DNA from: Aquila chrysaetos chrysaetos
Lineage: Eukaryota > Chordata > Aves > Accipitriformes > Accipitridae
Direction of reading: 5' to 3'
DNA length: 64,000 nucleotides
NCBI RefSeq assembly: GCF_900496995.4
Contig: NC_044029.1
Coordinates: forward strand, 15,376,001-15,440,000
Of the stretch, positions 1 through 24,657 are shown piece after piece. Position 1 is the stretch's first letter. Each line of letters starts with the position of its first letter. Both the position numbers and the translations under genes were made by a program. The notes below the pieces were generated by a model, which was not told the origin of the DNA, made no database searches, and saw only the letters and a list, made by a program, of their open reading frames with translations.

Positions 1-123
1 AGAATGCTCTTGTATGTCTGTATAATCCAGTAAGAAAAAACCTGTAAGCGTAAGGTGGTGGGTCTTTTTTTTTCTCCTCTTCTTCTTCCATAGCAGACTT
101 AAAATCTATGTTTCTTTATACAG

Positions 124-296
124 ACTGTTGGGAGAGAAATCCTGCTCCATTTGATAGACTTCCTGGTGACCAGCTATAGACGTGACCCAGTTATTACCCG
201 GTTACTCAATAATACCCGGATTCATATCATGCCAACAATGAATCCTGATGGATTTGAAGCTACAAAAGTGCCTGATTGTTACTACACGCCAGGAAG
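124..296 (+). CDS. CPM: CPM coding exon (first in window)
   Basis: Acceptor tttatacag before base 124 and donor gtaagg at 297. It reads [15 protein letters not shown] through [15 protein letters not shown] and ends in phase 2. The preceding HGDE zinc-ligand codons must lie in an exon outside the window. Confidence 0.95.
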
Positions 297-3200
297 GTAA
301 GGGCGGCTTAGGAGGGTGGGAGTAGGTAGAAGAAATGGGTGGGGAGTAATAATCGGAGATAGCCAAGAGACTTAGTCATACTTGGTGGCGAGGACAGCCT
401 AGAGGATGCGTGAGGGCTAATTTTGGCCTGTGCTGTTCTGAAGACACACTGTTACGGCATAGAGTTTTTGGACGACTGAGTCAGACTGGTGTTTATATGT
501 GGTGCGGCTAGAGAAAATTGGTCAGAATGGTATAATGACCTAACCTTTTAGGCAGGAGACCCAGACTGTGAATAGAAGCTCAATTATCTATTTAGACCTT
601 TAGGGTGCTACAAAAAAAGAAGGAAAACTCCACCCACAGGGATCTAGTTCAATTGGAGAACCCTGTAACCCTTCCTAATGAGAATAAGGTGTGTCTAAGC
701 TGGCTGAATGGACTTCTAGAAATGTGTTTGAAGATCATGTTGAACACAGATCTACTAAGAGGGAGGAGTTACGCAAGCAGAGCTAGCTGTAATAAGTGAT
801 GTGCTAATAGCAGAGCTAGGAAAAAAACTTACACAGAAGAAAAAGTAACCTAGTGTTGCATCCTGTGCTACTTTTGCATTCTTTAATGTAACTATTGCAG
901 AGACCAAAAAAGGGAGGAAAGGTTTAACGGGCTAGAAAAGGGAAGAAGAGGAGAGAGTGAGAGAATGGGAAGAAATGCCAAAGGAACAGAGTTGGAATAT
1001 GCACAAAAAGCAAACTCATGAGCCAGAAGTTCTCTTGGATCACTGGCCATGGCAACGTCAGAAGCAAGTGACAAGGTAGTTTAGTTCTCTAGGTGATCGG
1101 TGTAGGCTATCCTTTTTATTAGGAAAGAAATTTATTCCTCAGCAAATAGATAGGACTTTTATGGAGGGTGGTATTTTTTATCCCCTCACTGTCAAATAGC
1201 CAGAGTTTAACTAGCTGCTGAGTTTAAAAATTAATACAGCTGATGCTAAATACCCTCTCTACTCTTGTACTGACCTGTCTGAGTGAAAAAGAAGGCATTT
1301 GCACAGGCTGGACATTCAGGTACAGGGAGAAGAGAATACATCCTGTGTTTGAGTCAAATGTTTTGCTCTATGTCCAGAGTGACAGCAGGACAAAGGACCC
1401 TGCCATCCAGTAGTTACCTTGGTCTTCTATACAAGTGGGAAAAACCATACAGAAGGACATCCTCCTCCTTATCTGGCTTTAGGTTCTTCTAATTCACATA
1501 TGTGTAGGTGTGTGCATGCTATATGCATGTTAAATATTATTCACTGTTTCCACCTGAAATACAATAGAATTGTTTTATTGTGTCCTGTGAAAATTCCAGT
1601 GCTGCCAGAAAGCAAACTAAAGTCCATCTTCTTAATGCTTGAGAAGATTTGAAATGGTCATCTTGCCTGTTTCCCGAAGACACTAGCATGCAACAGATTT
1701 TAAGTACTGGGAGGCTGGCGATGTGGAAGTGTCTATAGGCCAAGCAGTAATGGGAATGTCTTCTCTCTTTCTAAGGTACAATAAGAACGGAGAAGATCTG
1801 AACAGAAATTTCCCTGATGCCTTTGAAAGTAACAATGCTAGCATTCAGCCAGAGACTCAAGCAGTAATGGACTGGATAAAAAATGAAACGTTTGTTCTTT
1901 CGGCAAACTTGCACGGGGGTGCCCTGGTTGCCAGTTACACCTTTGATAATGGTAACTCAGGTAAGCCAGTAACACACTCTCTTCTCCACAGCTGATTTGG
2001 TTCAGGAATGTTAGCTGTACCAAAGCAAAATTTATAAGGATTTCTGCAACGTTTTTCCAGCTTTTGAGCTGGGATGGGCAGCCCATCAAAACCCCATCAA
2101 AATTCACTGCCTGATACGGCTATTTGGGAGATATTTATCCTGTATGTAAGCCAGCTCTGTATGTTTTACCAGTAATGAGAGTTACATGATGGCTATCTTC
2201 ATTCTGCAGTTACCGGCTCTTTGAAAGGCTATAGCAGGTCTCCAGATGATGATGTCTTTATTCATCTGGCAAAAACTTATTCTTTCAACCATGCCAGCAT
2301 GTACAAAGGGATTGGGTGTGACAACAGACAAACCTTTCCGGAAGGCATTACCAATGGGTATTCTTGGTACCAGCTGGAAGGTAAGAATGTCAGCGATATA
2401 TTTTTTTCAGCTGCTTCAGATACGATGTTCTCACTTTTGCCTGCCATCTTTGATGGTGAAAGGGCTGTGATTTTGCCCAGAGTAGAGGGTTGATGAGGGG
2501 AGTAAGCCAACGTGTTCATGCGGATTCTCTGAGCAGGACCTGGGTGTTTGCAGACCCTCCCAGTCAGCTGTTAAAGAAGTGAATGAGGCAGTCTCTGCTG
2601 TCTGGCTGCTTCTGTGCCCTTTCTTAAGGCCTGCGTGGCTGTATAGATAACATACATGCACACGCACTGGTGTGGCACCAAAGTCTTGTCCTTTCAGAAA
2701 GAAGACCAATCTTCTGTTCATACATCATCCTTTTTTTTAATGTTTGATCACTGAAATAAATGTTTTCATTACTCTTTATGTGTAGCCAAACAGAACATGG
2801 GTCCTGTGTACTATGGCACTGAGTGTTGCTTTCACAGTCTAAATTCAAAGCCTTAACAGGCTCTTAGGATGGCTTTGGCAGTGGCAAACTCTATGCCAGC
2901 CTGTGAATTTACCTGCCCCTATTTGGTTGGGAGCGCTTGAATGAGTTTAAGTCAAAGACCCACCCTTCCTCAGCCATAATAGTCGTCATTCCCGAAATGC
3001 CATTGTGCTTTAGAAAACAACATTCTACATGTAACTAGAGTAATTAAGTTGGTTTTCCACAGGAGGCAGTAAATACAAGTGTGGCATTGAGGAATCATTT
3101 ATCTGATTTACTTTTCTTACAGGTGTGATGCAAGTACCAACATTTTAACTCTCCTATTTTTCTTTGAGCTTGAACTTGGTGGTGCTTTGCAGCTGAACGC

Positions 3201-5542
3201 TCTTTCTTTTATGTCACTTTTAAGGTGGAATGCAAGATTACAACTACATCTGGGGACAATGTTTTGAAATTACATTGGAGCTGTCATGCTGTAAATATCC
3301 TCCAGCAAACCAGCTGGAAAAGTTTTGGAGAGACAACAAAGCTGCTCTGATCGAATATATGAAACAAGTACATCTAGGTGGGTATGCGAATGGGGAAGGG
3401 AGCCAAAGCTGAGGCCAGGCTGGTGGGCAAAGTGGGAGCTCTTCAGCAGCCCAGGTCAGTGTCAGAGCTCACAGGTGAGGAGCTCTGGCCTGAACTTGGG
3501 AGCTATCGCTTTGGAATAGCAAGTGCTACAAGGCCAGGGATGGGTAACGGAGAACTTACACGTGTGTCAGGCGTGGGGCGATGGGCGCTCCTACAGTGAT
3601 GCAGGGGGCTTAAAATGCGCTGAGGCAGGAGCAAGGGCCAGGCCCCAGGGGCCATCTTAGCAGAGACTCCCCCTCAGGCAGCCCGCTTTGCTGAGCAGCC
3701 TTGGGGCAGTCATTTATTTCAGAGGTCGGTACAGGTATGTGTGTGTGTGTGGACAATGTTTCGTGGGTCTTTGCTGCTTGCATTTTGTATTTTTGTAAGG
3801 CTTTTCTAGGTGTGCTCTTTAACTTCACAGTTGGAAGAGAGCTGCGGGTTAGTGAAGCAGTGGTACTTTACAATGAGTTTGCACAAATCTGTTGCTTGTC
3901 TTGCGTTTTGTTGCCCAGAATGTCTGACTGCTGTTTTATCTTTGCTTAACGCGAGTGCTGCCTTGAAGGTGGTGTGTGAGAATTTAGAGAAACTATTTCA
4001 TAAGCAGACAGTGTTGGTATTCTGCCCTTCAGAAGTACTGGATAAAAGGCTGACTTATTTTAAATTAAAAAAAAAAAAAATGGCCAAAAAATCCCCCAAA
4101 CCAGTACTGGAGATTGAAGCCCTTCAGTAAAAGACACATGCAGTAAGTATGTATGATGCTTTCAGCAAATGAGACTTAAAAGCAGAGATTACAGTGCTGC
4201 TTTCTAACTTAATGGTTTACCCTCATGTTAACAACAACAAAGGATTTTCTATTTTAATTCCCTTAAGATAGAAGGGACTAGTGATATTATTAGAAGTGCA
4301 TGAAATAGCCTTTGAGTGCATCCAGGAACAAAACAGCCCGACTTTCTCAGAGGAGGTGGCTCACCACAGTTAGACGTTGTGACCTTTCTCTCCTCTCCCT
4401 TTTCCATAGGTGTCAAGGGTCAAGTTACTGGTAAGAATGGGACTCCTATTCCCAATGCCATCGTGGAAGCCAAAGGAAGGGCTCATGTCTGCCCCTACAG
4501 AACAAATCAACAAGGGGAATACTTTCTTCTCCTCCTGCCTGGGACGTATGTCATCAATGTAAGTGTGCCACCTTACTCAATTGTTGTTTCTAATTGCATC
4601 GAGTTCCTGAGCGCAGCGAGACTGCATCCTTACAGACCAACGAGCTGAACTTGCTCAAGTCATGTACAGGAGCTGTAAAGGCTCTTTACCAGATTTAAAA
4701 GAAGACAGTATCTTAGAATGTGAGTCAGCAGAAAGGAAATGTGTTTGATGCAGTAGGGTCTCGAGTCCCCAGACTGGCTGGAGATAAGCACTCATCTGAC
4801 GTGGATGGTGGAGCCAGCTGGGATGAGTGTCTGGACCGTGGTGACGGGAGCTTGAGGTGTTTGAGACAAACCGCGGAGCTCTTGAAGGGCGAGGAGGGGG
4901 AGGCTGGGGTCCCCGTAGCGAGGGGCTGACAACGCCATCGGAGACAGTTACTTCCCTGGCGGACATGGCTTCTCTGCGGCGGGTGGCAGGAGCTGGTCCG
5001 GGAGAACAGCTCTGCCTGCTGCCAGCCAAGGGCTTACACTGAAGCGTAACTGCAGGATTCCCTCCCTTGTACAGCATGCTGTGCCCCCCTGTTAGAAGTA
5101 AATATTCTCAGGTTTTTGGGTGGGGTTAGTCTTACTGATATAATGTGAAAACTTTACTCTCTTCTCATTCCATGTTCTCAAACTTACGTTTAGAGCACTT
5201 TTTCCTTATGGTGAAAGTGTAAATAAGCACACTAGACAATGATTGTTTCACAGCTGAACTCAACAATGTTTCAAACCAAGTAAGAAAAGGTTTCACGTTT
5301 GCTCCTAGGCTACTGTACCAGGATTTAAATCAATGCTGAAGACAGTGGAAATTCCTGACAATACTGGTAACTTCAGTGCTTTGAAACAGGACTTCTTTTT
5401 CTCAGAAGTCTCTATCAAACCAGAAGTGCCTTCATGCCCCAAAATTCCCCTCTACCAAGAGCTCGATCGGGCATCAGCTGCAGTAAAACCAACTCTACAT
5501 ATCTTGGGTTTAATGACTGTTATGCTTGTGATCTTCAAATAA
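124..5542 (+). CDS. CPM: Carboxypeptidase M, 3' six coding exons (5' part outside window)
   Basis: Zinc metallocarboxypeptidase of the M14 N/E subfamily, GPI-anchored at the cell surface, which removes C-terminal Arg/Lys from peptides such as kinins. Six exons splice in consistent phase to 354 residues plus stop; the human protein has about 443, so roughly 86 N-terminal residues (signal peptide, HxxE zinc ligands) lie before the window. Visible residues: LNRN (substrate carboxylate Asn/Arg), zinc-ligand His in SANLHGGA, the Tyr-bearing MQDYNYIW, and catalytic Glu in [10 protein letters not shown]. The transthyretin-like domain follows from VKGQV. The C-terminus ends in a hydrophobic stretch ([14 protein letters not shown]) before Lys-stop, as expected for a GPI signal. 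The introns show nothing else recognisable. The gene converges with MDM2. The family assignment is firm; GPI attachment is inferred from the family and the hydrophobic tail. Confidence 0.96.
1776..1960 (+). CDS. CPM: CPM coding exon
   Basis: Acceptor ctttctaag and donor gtaagcc. It encodes [17 protein letters not shown] and then [17 protein letters not shown]. It therefore holds the Asn-Arg substrate-carboxylate pair and the third zinc ligand (His). Confidence 0.95.
2210..2380 (+). CDS. CPM: CPM coding exon
   Basis: Acceptor ttctgcag and donor gtaagaa. It encodes [16 protein letters not shown] through [11 protein letters not shown]. The phase joins correctly on both sides. Confidence 0.95.
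3225..3377 (+). CDS. CPM: CPM coding exon with catalytic Glu
   Basis: Acceptor cacttttaag and donor gtgggt. It encodes [20 protein letters not shown] and continues to KQVHLG. The Glu in LELS is the family's catalytic base (human Glu264). Confidence 0.95.
4410..4558 (+). CDS. CPM: CPM coding exon, transthyretin-like domain
   Basis: Acceptor ttccatag and donor gtaagtg. It reads [19 protein letters not shown] through [15 protein letters not shown] and ends in phase 0. This is the beta-sandwich domain that follows the catalytic domain in N/E carboxypeptidases. Confidence 0.95.
5309..5542 (+). CDS. CPM: CPM last coding exon, GPI-signal tail
   Basis: Acceptor ttgctcctag. It starts [20 protein letters not shown] and ends in a hydrophobic segment, VIFK and a TAA stop at 5540-5542. 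The canonical AATAAA at 5538-5543 physically overlaps the stop codon. Confidence 0.95.
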   Translation, partial: ATVPGFKSMLKTVEIPDNTGNFSALKQDFFFSEVSIKPEVPSCPKIPLYQELDRASAAVKPTLHILGLMTVMLVIFK

Positions 5543-5975
5543 AGTCAGGACTGATGTGACATGGCAGGGCAAAACCTTCCTGCACAAATGTGGCTTTTCA
5601 GACAAGGAATTTTATATGCAAAAAAAATGTATGTTTTTATAAACCAAATTCTCAGATTTACAATCTTTATTGTATTTTGTAAAATACTGGCCCAACAATC
5701 AAATGTTTTAATTATACTACTGTATTTTTCTACATAAGTATTTTACTCTAAAGAAATTATGTATAGCCAAGGGAGAGAACTATAGAATTTTGATGCAGAA
5801 GGTACAAATACATTCTGAAGAATTCACCCGAGTTAAAAAAAGTCCAGGGTTGAATTGCCAGTTTTTCATGCAAGCTCAGGTTCCTCATTGAGCCACCAGC
5901 TCATGTGCCACACAACTGTAAGCAATTAGCTCAGTCCCAACTTCTCATAATAAAGCCACTGCTATAAATGAGGAA
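5543..5975 (+). other. CPM: CPM 3' UTR (proximal form, estimated)
   Basis: AT-rich noncoding sequence after the CPM stop, ending shortly after an AATAAA at 5949-5954. The end is an estimate; longer forms reaching toward MDM2 are possible. Confidence 0.55.
5949..5954 (+). terminator. CPM: Candidate CPM polyadenylation signal
   Basis: Canonical AATAAA about 410 bases after the CPM stop. It is the first good signal beyond the one that overlaps the stop codon. Its use is inferred. Confidence 0.5.
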
Positions 5976-6494
5976 TGACATTTTTACGTATGCTCTTTCT
6001 CACCTGGACAGACCAGCCTCCTCAGGGCTTAAATAAGGTAAAGACCAGTAACGCAGACACATTGAGAGGCAGAAAGATGGAAAAGATGTGTAAGCATGGG
6101 CTGAAGGGCCATGTGGCTGGAAGCTTGATGATTATCTGTGCCATTAGGCAAAGAGAGTGAGTCAGGTCTCTGGAAATGGTGGTCCCCTAAGACAGAGCTG
6201 CTGAAAACAGTCATCAATAGTTTTAGACCATTGCTGCTATCCATTTTTTACTGAATTTGGTACAGACAGAACTGCATCCAATTCAGATTTTTTTAAACAG
6301 AGTAGTTTCAGCAGCAACTTTAGCATGTGCAAGTATGTTACACAGCACTGCTACTAGACAGTTTGGACCGTGTCTAGCACACATGCTGGAAGCCGCAGCG
6401 AGGCACAGACCTGATCCTGGCTTCAGTGACAGCTCAACTACCCCTGCAGAAAACCAAGTAGCAGAACTTCTGACAATCAAGTCATTGAGCACCA

Positions 6495-9400
6495 AGGAGT
6501 ATATAAACAAATCTTTATTTAAAGCTTTTAAATGCAACATAGTATTTAGTTTCCTCAGAAAAGGAAAAACTAAAAACTGAAAGACAAACACAATACACAT
6601 GAAAATTCTTCTCAGAAATGGATCTATGCTCTGTGCAATTTAAGTGGAGGGCTGTAGTTGAATGGTCGCTGACTGTGGTAGTACGTGCTCTGGGTACCGG
6701 GAAGGGATGCACCATGACACGTTCTTGAAAGCGTGTTCAGCTAGTAGTGGCAAGATTGCATAGTTATTTAAATTCACTATAATCTAGTCCATTTAATGGT
6801 CAATCCAGCTACATGTAGTCAGACAACAATGTGAGACTCTGCTTTTGGAAAAGCTATTTGGTACGGTCATGTTGATGGCCATTAAATTAGCTCAAAACCA
6901 AGAACTGTCCTTTAAAATCAGGCTCTTGAGTTAAAGCAATGTCTACTCAAAAGGTGGAGTATCACCAACAAATTTTTACATGTAGAATAGATATACACAC
7001 ACTATAGCAAGGCATTCACTTGAAGCTTTCAGTGCATCTGTGCTAAATTAAAAAAAAAAAAGCACACATTAGTTAAAAGCAACAATTTTTCACATTCACT
7101 AAGTGCAATCCATTGTTAAAAGATACCATAAGCCCAGGTTTCAGGGTGGGGGTTTTTGTTTTGTTTTATACTGCTTGCACAACCTTTAAACAACAACTAA
7201 CTCAAGCTAAGACTGACTCAGGGATGGACGAGCTGGGGAAGTGCCCTTAGTAGGCAATGCTCCTGGAACAGACACCCGCCAGCTGGGAGAGCCAAGCGCT
7301 GGACATACAATAATGCCGGAGCCGTGCATTAAGAGTACAAACGTGCTACGTAACGCGCTTTATTAAGTACACGGGTGACCCTACAGACACTGGAAGCCTG
7401 CACCCACCTGCCGGCACTGGGAGCGACCAAGAGAGCTCAGAAGAGGTACAAACCCCTACACCTGCACACCTTCAACGCTCTTTCCCACAGCAAATGTCCC
7501 TTTTTAGGCCGAGTGTTGCACAACAAAATGTCCCATCTTCCTGGGAAGACTGCTGCCCCACAGTACATGTGGCAAGTTAACATGTGGAATAAATTAACTG
7601 CTTTAAGGTGATAAACTCTACCTCCTAGTTACACCCTAACACAACAGCAGCTTTAGGTTAAGGTGGAGAAGAACAGTTCTTCACCCCTCTATTAGTCCTA
7701 CATTACTCATTTATTCAGTTTCATTATGCTTCTAGTAATTTTCTCATCTCTGTTTTATAAGAACACAATTTTCTGAAACAATTATTCTTGCTGATGCTCT
7801 CTGTAAGAACGAGGAATTGTTTTTCTCTCATATTAGTCTTTAAGGGGAAAAATCTGCCTGAGTCTGGCATGTGGCTTCACACCCACACAGACAGACATTT
7901 TGGAGACAGTGACATTTAAACAAATTCACAGCAAACAGAACTCGGTGATAAAAAATTGTACCACACTGTTAGAATAAACGCAATGCTCTTCATCAATTAA
8001 AATTTTGTAGCACTTTTTTCCCTTTTCTAAATCAACCTGCCAACTGACATGGCAGCCACTGCCCCTGGCCCAGATTTCATCCCATGCGCTCGTTAGGAAC
8101 GCAACACTAAAACAACATTCAAGGGGTGCTGCTCAAAAAAAGCATCATCTTTTGCAGCGTGAATGTTCAAAATAATCAGGAACGCAGCTACGTCTGCTTC
8201 AGCTGTGCAAGTTTTTTAAAGGACAAAAGCAGCAGGCTTCATAACTAATAAATCTTAAGGGAAGACTCAGTACTAAAGGTTCTCAAGTATTTTAATATTT
8301 GACACTTCTAGCCTTTTTGAGAAATGTCAGACACTGAAACAAAGCAATTTTGCCTTAAGTAAGTACTTCACTTCCCTGGGCCAAGAGTTGAATTTCAATC
8401 CTAATAAATAGCTACATAGTGAAAAAGTTTTATTTCATCAAATAGTGGCTTTATTGTACTTCAAAAAAGACTAAATGCAAGTTCTTGCAACATTCATACA
8501 TAAAACTATTGTCTACCTGAAGCGCACGAAGGAACGGACTTGGACAGTTACTGAGAACTGTGTACTGTCACATTTTGGTCAGCATCTGGCCGTCCCTTCA
8601 ACTTTCTTGGTCACACATTCAAAGGCAAAAGCAATTACCACCCGCTGCAAATTAACCTCGAAACCTCTGGTCACCTCACCGCATCTTCCAGACCATCGCC
8701 TCCGATGTCACCAGCACAACAAAGCAGTCAGTCAGCTTCTTGGCTGCACTCGGAGAACAAAAAGCCTTCCAAAGGCAAACAAACACCATCAAAACATTTT
8801 CACTCTGCTCAAGTTGCACCAGCCTCCATCTCTGTTTAATAAATGTTGTTCAGGTTCAACACAGAGGTTGTTTTAAGGGAAGGAAAAAAGAAAACAAAGC
8901 CATAAATCTTATGCTTCTCTTAATCTGTATATAATCTGAACGCTTCTCTTCATAATGCTACAGTTTCTTAAATATTTTTCTTGTGACTGTGATTTACTAG
9001 GTATGCATGTTTACATATCTACACACGTACCAACAGACTAATTCAATAAATTAAAGCTCAGAACGCTAACCGTAAGCACAAGAATATTTACAAACTGCAA
9101 TAAATTAAAGATTAAAATGTGTGCGATATTAAATAAGGATCTCAAAGACCTCGCCAAGTAAGAACAATTGTCAACTTCGGTACTAAAATTCTGCCGACTT
9201 TTGTGCCGCTACCCAAGGCCAGAAGGACAGGGCTGGCAGACGCCAGGCTGGCCACCGCTCGCCCACAAGTACCGAGCGCGGGTCGGGGTGACGGCGCAGA
9301 GGCAGACCCCCCCCAAACCCCAGGCGCACACTTCCCCACCAGCGTCTCCTGTAGGAACTGGAACAGACACCAATCCTCATCACTCCCTTATTTGGGAGGC

Positions 9401-12148
9401 GTCCTTTGGGGTGGGAAAATAAAAAAACAAACAAACCAAACCTTAAAGTTTTATGAGAAGTTATGAAGAATAATGGTAAGCCAGAAAATGTAATTCAAAA
9501 CAAAGATTCACTCTGACAGTAGTTTGGCCATAGATGCAGAAATCAAAATTACCCACTTCCTCAGCACCGTGTGGAGCAGAGGGTATTTCCAGCGCTGTTC
9601 TCCACAACAGAGACATGCTAGGGAAGTAAGATTTTAGATCATAGAAGGGAAAATTCATTATGCAGTATGCTCTTGCTTTATCTTTTGCCAAAACAGAAAG
9701 TGTTACTGGGAGATGAAATTGTTTTTGAAGAAAAATCCCAAAGCTGAGCGAGTGTGAACACCACAGATCATCACTCTGACCATACATGTCTTTGCAAGAG
9801 CTGAAATACTTTTTTTAAAATATGGAGATTGCCAAAGGGGATGGATTAGAGTGGAAGAGAATGCCACGAGTGGGACGGTACAATTTGTCCAACAGCTGCT
9901 CCCCCAGGACTGCTGTGACACAGCCGTCACAGTGACCGTAGAGAAGCTATTGCACTGAAAAAGCGTAAGGCATCGGAGACGATGTCAGCGGACGAAGCTT
10001 TTTCAGTACAGTCCCCACGTTACCAACGCTTCTGAATGCACACGTCTGCAATTCTCTCTCAGCTGCAGACTCCAGACCGTGATATGACTGCTGTTTGGTT
10101 CTGACCTGCAGGTGCAATGGAAGAGCCTCTGCAAGCTTCACTGCAATTAGGTTTATCAAGTAAAAAATTAAGAAAAATAAATAGGAAGATGGCTATCAAC
10201 CTCAATTCACACTGCTATTAGAAACATCCTTACCTGAAATATTTAAATACCTGCCCAAAGGACTTCTCTATCTCCAGCTGAAGGGTTATCAAACCCCATG
10301 AAAGGTTTCTGCTGACCAAAGAACTTCAAGAACTTCCAGCTACCCCCTGTCACTTTACAAATTGCAAGGGGGAAGCAATTGGCAAGTCAGAATTTGAAGA
10401 AACATATACAGCTGGGGTTTACGTTTGGTTTAGTTAAAATTAATTATGGTAAAACTTCAGAGATACTGCTATCTTTTAGTTGTATTTTTCAAAAATTATC
10501 TCAAATGTATGAGGAAAACATGACCAATTCCAGTAGTTCAGTTTTTACCTATGAAGGTATTTCTTTGCAGGCAAGTAACAACCAAGGGCTTGCTGAGTCT
10601 CTTCCATACAGCTTTATGTCCTTTTCCTACGTACTTCCTTGTCGTCTGGGTGTTCGCAGCCCTGGTGTACAGACACTTTATACTCCATGCATGTCCATTC
10701 CTGGCACTCCCCTGACTACTTATCTGCCATTCGCTATTGGGCAGATGATCAGCAACTACCTGTAAAATTAAAAGGTGCTAAAAACATACGACTCTTGTAA
10801 TCTAGTTTTCCAAAGGAATAAATACAATTCACTGGTACAGAAACTCTCCATCTGGAAAACAGCTGAGTAATCTAACTACAACCTGAAGATACCTGAGCTT
10901 ACAAAAATATACTCATGCTACCTATTCTGAACGCAGCACAGAACCGCATCAGTTCATAGACTCCTTAATAAAGGAACTGGCAAGTTTCACAAAGTTTTTG
11001 ACAAAGTACAGTGAGGAGACAAGAGCTAAAAGCAGTAAAGGACAGGTCTGGCAAGACCCATTTTGAGTTCGCCAAACAACTTGCAACAGATTTTCAGAAT
11101 TCTTGTGATACAGATAAAAATACAGTGCAAGTTGGAAAGACTACTGAATTTAAAGAATGTCTACGTGAACTAGAACTACACAGCCTTATTTGTTTCTGCA
11201 GATGGACTTTTCCCTTACTATTTTTATTCAAGCAAATGTAGTGATCAAGCTGCACGCTATACTGCTGAAGTCAAAAACAAGTGCAGAAGAAGAATACAGT
11301 TGTCTCCTCATATTGCCTGAGCTGACATTACATAGCATCTCCTTCATTTATCTTGCCCGTTGAGTCTCTTAGTGCTGCTAAAATAATAACCAGGATAGTA
11401 CAGACCTCCAAACCCAAAAAGCATTTTAAAAGCCAGTTTCTCAGGGTGTTTTAAGAGATAACTGTAAGACTGAACATGGATCAGTGACTTCTCAGGAAAC
11501 ACACAGCCCGGAAGTTTACAATGCACACTACAAAAATAAAAAAAACCACAATAACCTTTTCTATTTCCAAAACCTTAAATGATTTTCTGTCGCATCTTTC
11601 CTCCCTTCCTGGTAAGATCTCCACCGTAATTTGGTTACTTGGAGGAATGTAAGTTTTGGGAACGAGGGAGACAAGATTCTATTTATTTTATTGACTTATT
11701 CAGAGCGTTCTGATTGAGCCTGGTGTCTTCACCCGGCAACAGATACTGGAGTCTGGAGAATGTTCTATCTTCTTATGAGGAGGAACTCACATAAGCAAAC
11801 TCCTCAACATGTCCCTCCTCTCCTAATCATTGAATTTGGGTTTTTAATGTCTATTTAATCCAGTAACACAAATGTCGCTAACTTGTATGGAACATAAAAC
11901 ACTTGGGGAAGCAGGTAGTTTACAGGAATTGGTTAATTCTGTTGAGAGGGATTTAAAATCTTCAAGTTGACTTATGAATATTAGGCTAACCTCTTAACAA
12001 CTCCAGTGCACTTATTTCAGCAATTACTTTTAATACCAAATGTAAAGAGACCAAAATATTAATTTTCCCATAAGCATACAAAAATAAGTTTCTTACTCTC
12101 TCAACCAGTTTATGAAGTTTCTTTTGCTGCTTTCCAGTCAACATCCGT
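6495..12148 (-). other. MDM2: Probable long MDM2 3' UTR
   Basis: There is no coding exon, splice pattern or repeat in this 5.6 kb. The minus strand carries several AATAAA signals: 11682-11687, 11687-11692, 7359-7364 and 6514-6519. Mammalian MDM2 also has a 3' UTR of several kilobases, so I read the stretch as alternative short (about 0.5 kb) to long (about 5.6 kb) 3' UTRs. Small open frames here (for example plus strand 10379-10765) match nothing known to me. Extent is inference. Confidence 0.5.
6514..6519 (-). terminator. MDM2: Candidate distal MDM2 polyadenylation signal
   Basis: TTTATT on the plus strand, which is AATAAA for MDM2. It is the last good signal before the CPM 3' end, leaving about 0.5 kb between the convergent genes. 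Confidence 0.4.
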
Positions 12149-24252
<12,104 letters not shown>

Positions 24253-24406
24253 TTGCCTGCAATTAAGGAGAGAACAGCCTCAAAACGTGAAACACAGCTA
24301 CACAACCTGGGTTTCCCCTTCCCCCGCACAGAGACACCCCGGGGAGGGGGGGTGGAAGCAGCGCGGTGTCTGCAGCCTCCCCCCCCCCGCGGCGGTGCCC
24401 ACTCAC

Positions 24407-24455
24407 CTCGGTGCCCTCGCCCAACCCGTACGCCGGGCTCCGGCTGCGGGTTATC
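24407..24455 (-). other. MDM2: MDM2 noncoding exon 2 (P2 transcript), estimated start
   Basis: The donor is a perfect GAG/gtgagt (intron starts at 24406). The next intron would be only 150 bp, ending at the ttaattgcag acceptor at 24257. The 5' end is placed about 28 bases after the TATA box and is an estimate. It matches the mammalian arrangement of a short 5' UTR exon before the ATG exon. Confidence 0.7.
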
Positions 24456-24482
24456 CGGGCCGAGTCGGGCCGGGCTGGGCCC

Positions 24483-24489
24483 TTATATA
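24483..24489 (-). promoter_or_regulatory. MDM2: TATA box of the MDM2 P2 promoter
   Basis: The minus strand reads GCTATATAAGGG in otherwise CpG-rich sequence. It sits 53 bases downstream of the p53-like element and upstream of the exon 2 donor. The human P2 promoter has a TATA-like element in the same relative place. Confidence 0.75.
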
Positions 24490-24541
24490 GCGCTGCCAAG
24501 AGGAGGCAAGTCGGGGCTTAGCTCCTCCGCCGGCCGCGGCC

Positions 24542-24561
24542 CGACATGCCTGAGCATGACC
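24542..24561 (-). promoter_or_regulatory. MDM2: Candidate p53 response element of MDM2 P2
   Basis: Two adjacent 10-mers with no spacer, CGACATGCCT and GAGCATGACC on the plus strand. Each has the CATG core and one mismatch to RRRCWWGYYY. The location, in intron 1 just upstream of the TATA box, is where the p53 elements of mammalian MDM2 lie. Function is inferred from motif and position. Confidence 0.7.
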
Positions 24562-24624
24562 GGCGGCGCTGCCGAGTCACGGCGGGGGAGGAGGAGGAGA
24601 AGGGGGGGGGGACGACGACGACGC

Positions 24625-24633
24625 TGACTCACC
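24625..24633 (-). promoter_or_regulatory. MDM2: Exon 1 splice donor overlapping an AP-1-like TGAGTCA
   Basis: The minus strand reads GCG/GTGAGTCAGC. GTGAGT is an excellent donor for exon 1, with its last base at 24633. The same bases contain TGAGTCA (24625-24631), an AP-1 consensus. The human P2 region also has an AP-1 motif, so either role or both is possible. Confidence 0.55.
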
Positions 24634-24657
24634 GCGCCCGTCAGAAGCGGCGGCCGC

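Noticed and set aside
4655-5077. 140-codon minus-strand frame in the last CPM intron
   Set aside because: Low-complexity Pro/Arg-rich frame antisense to CPM, with no recognised domain.
8475-8876. 133-codon plus-strand frame
   Set aside because: It matches no known protein, and composition is ordinary noncoding.
10379-10765. 128-codon plus-strand frame in the MDM2 3' UTR region
   Set aside because: No recognised domain, no splice partners, and antisense to the presumed UTR. Length is within chance for a 5.6 kb stretch.
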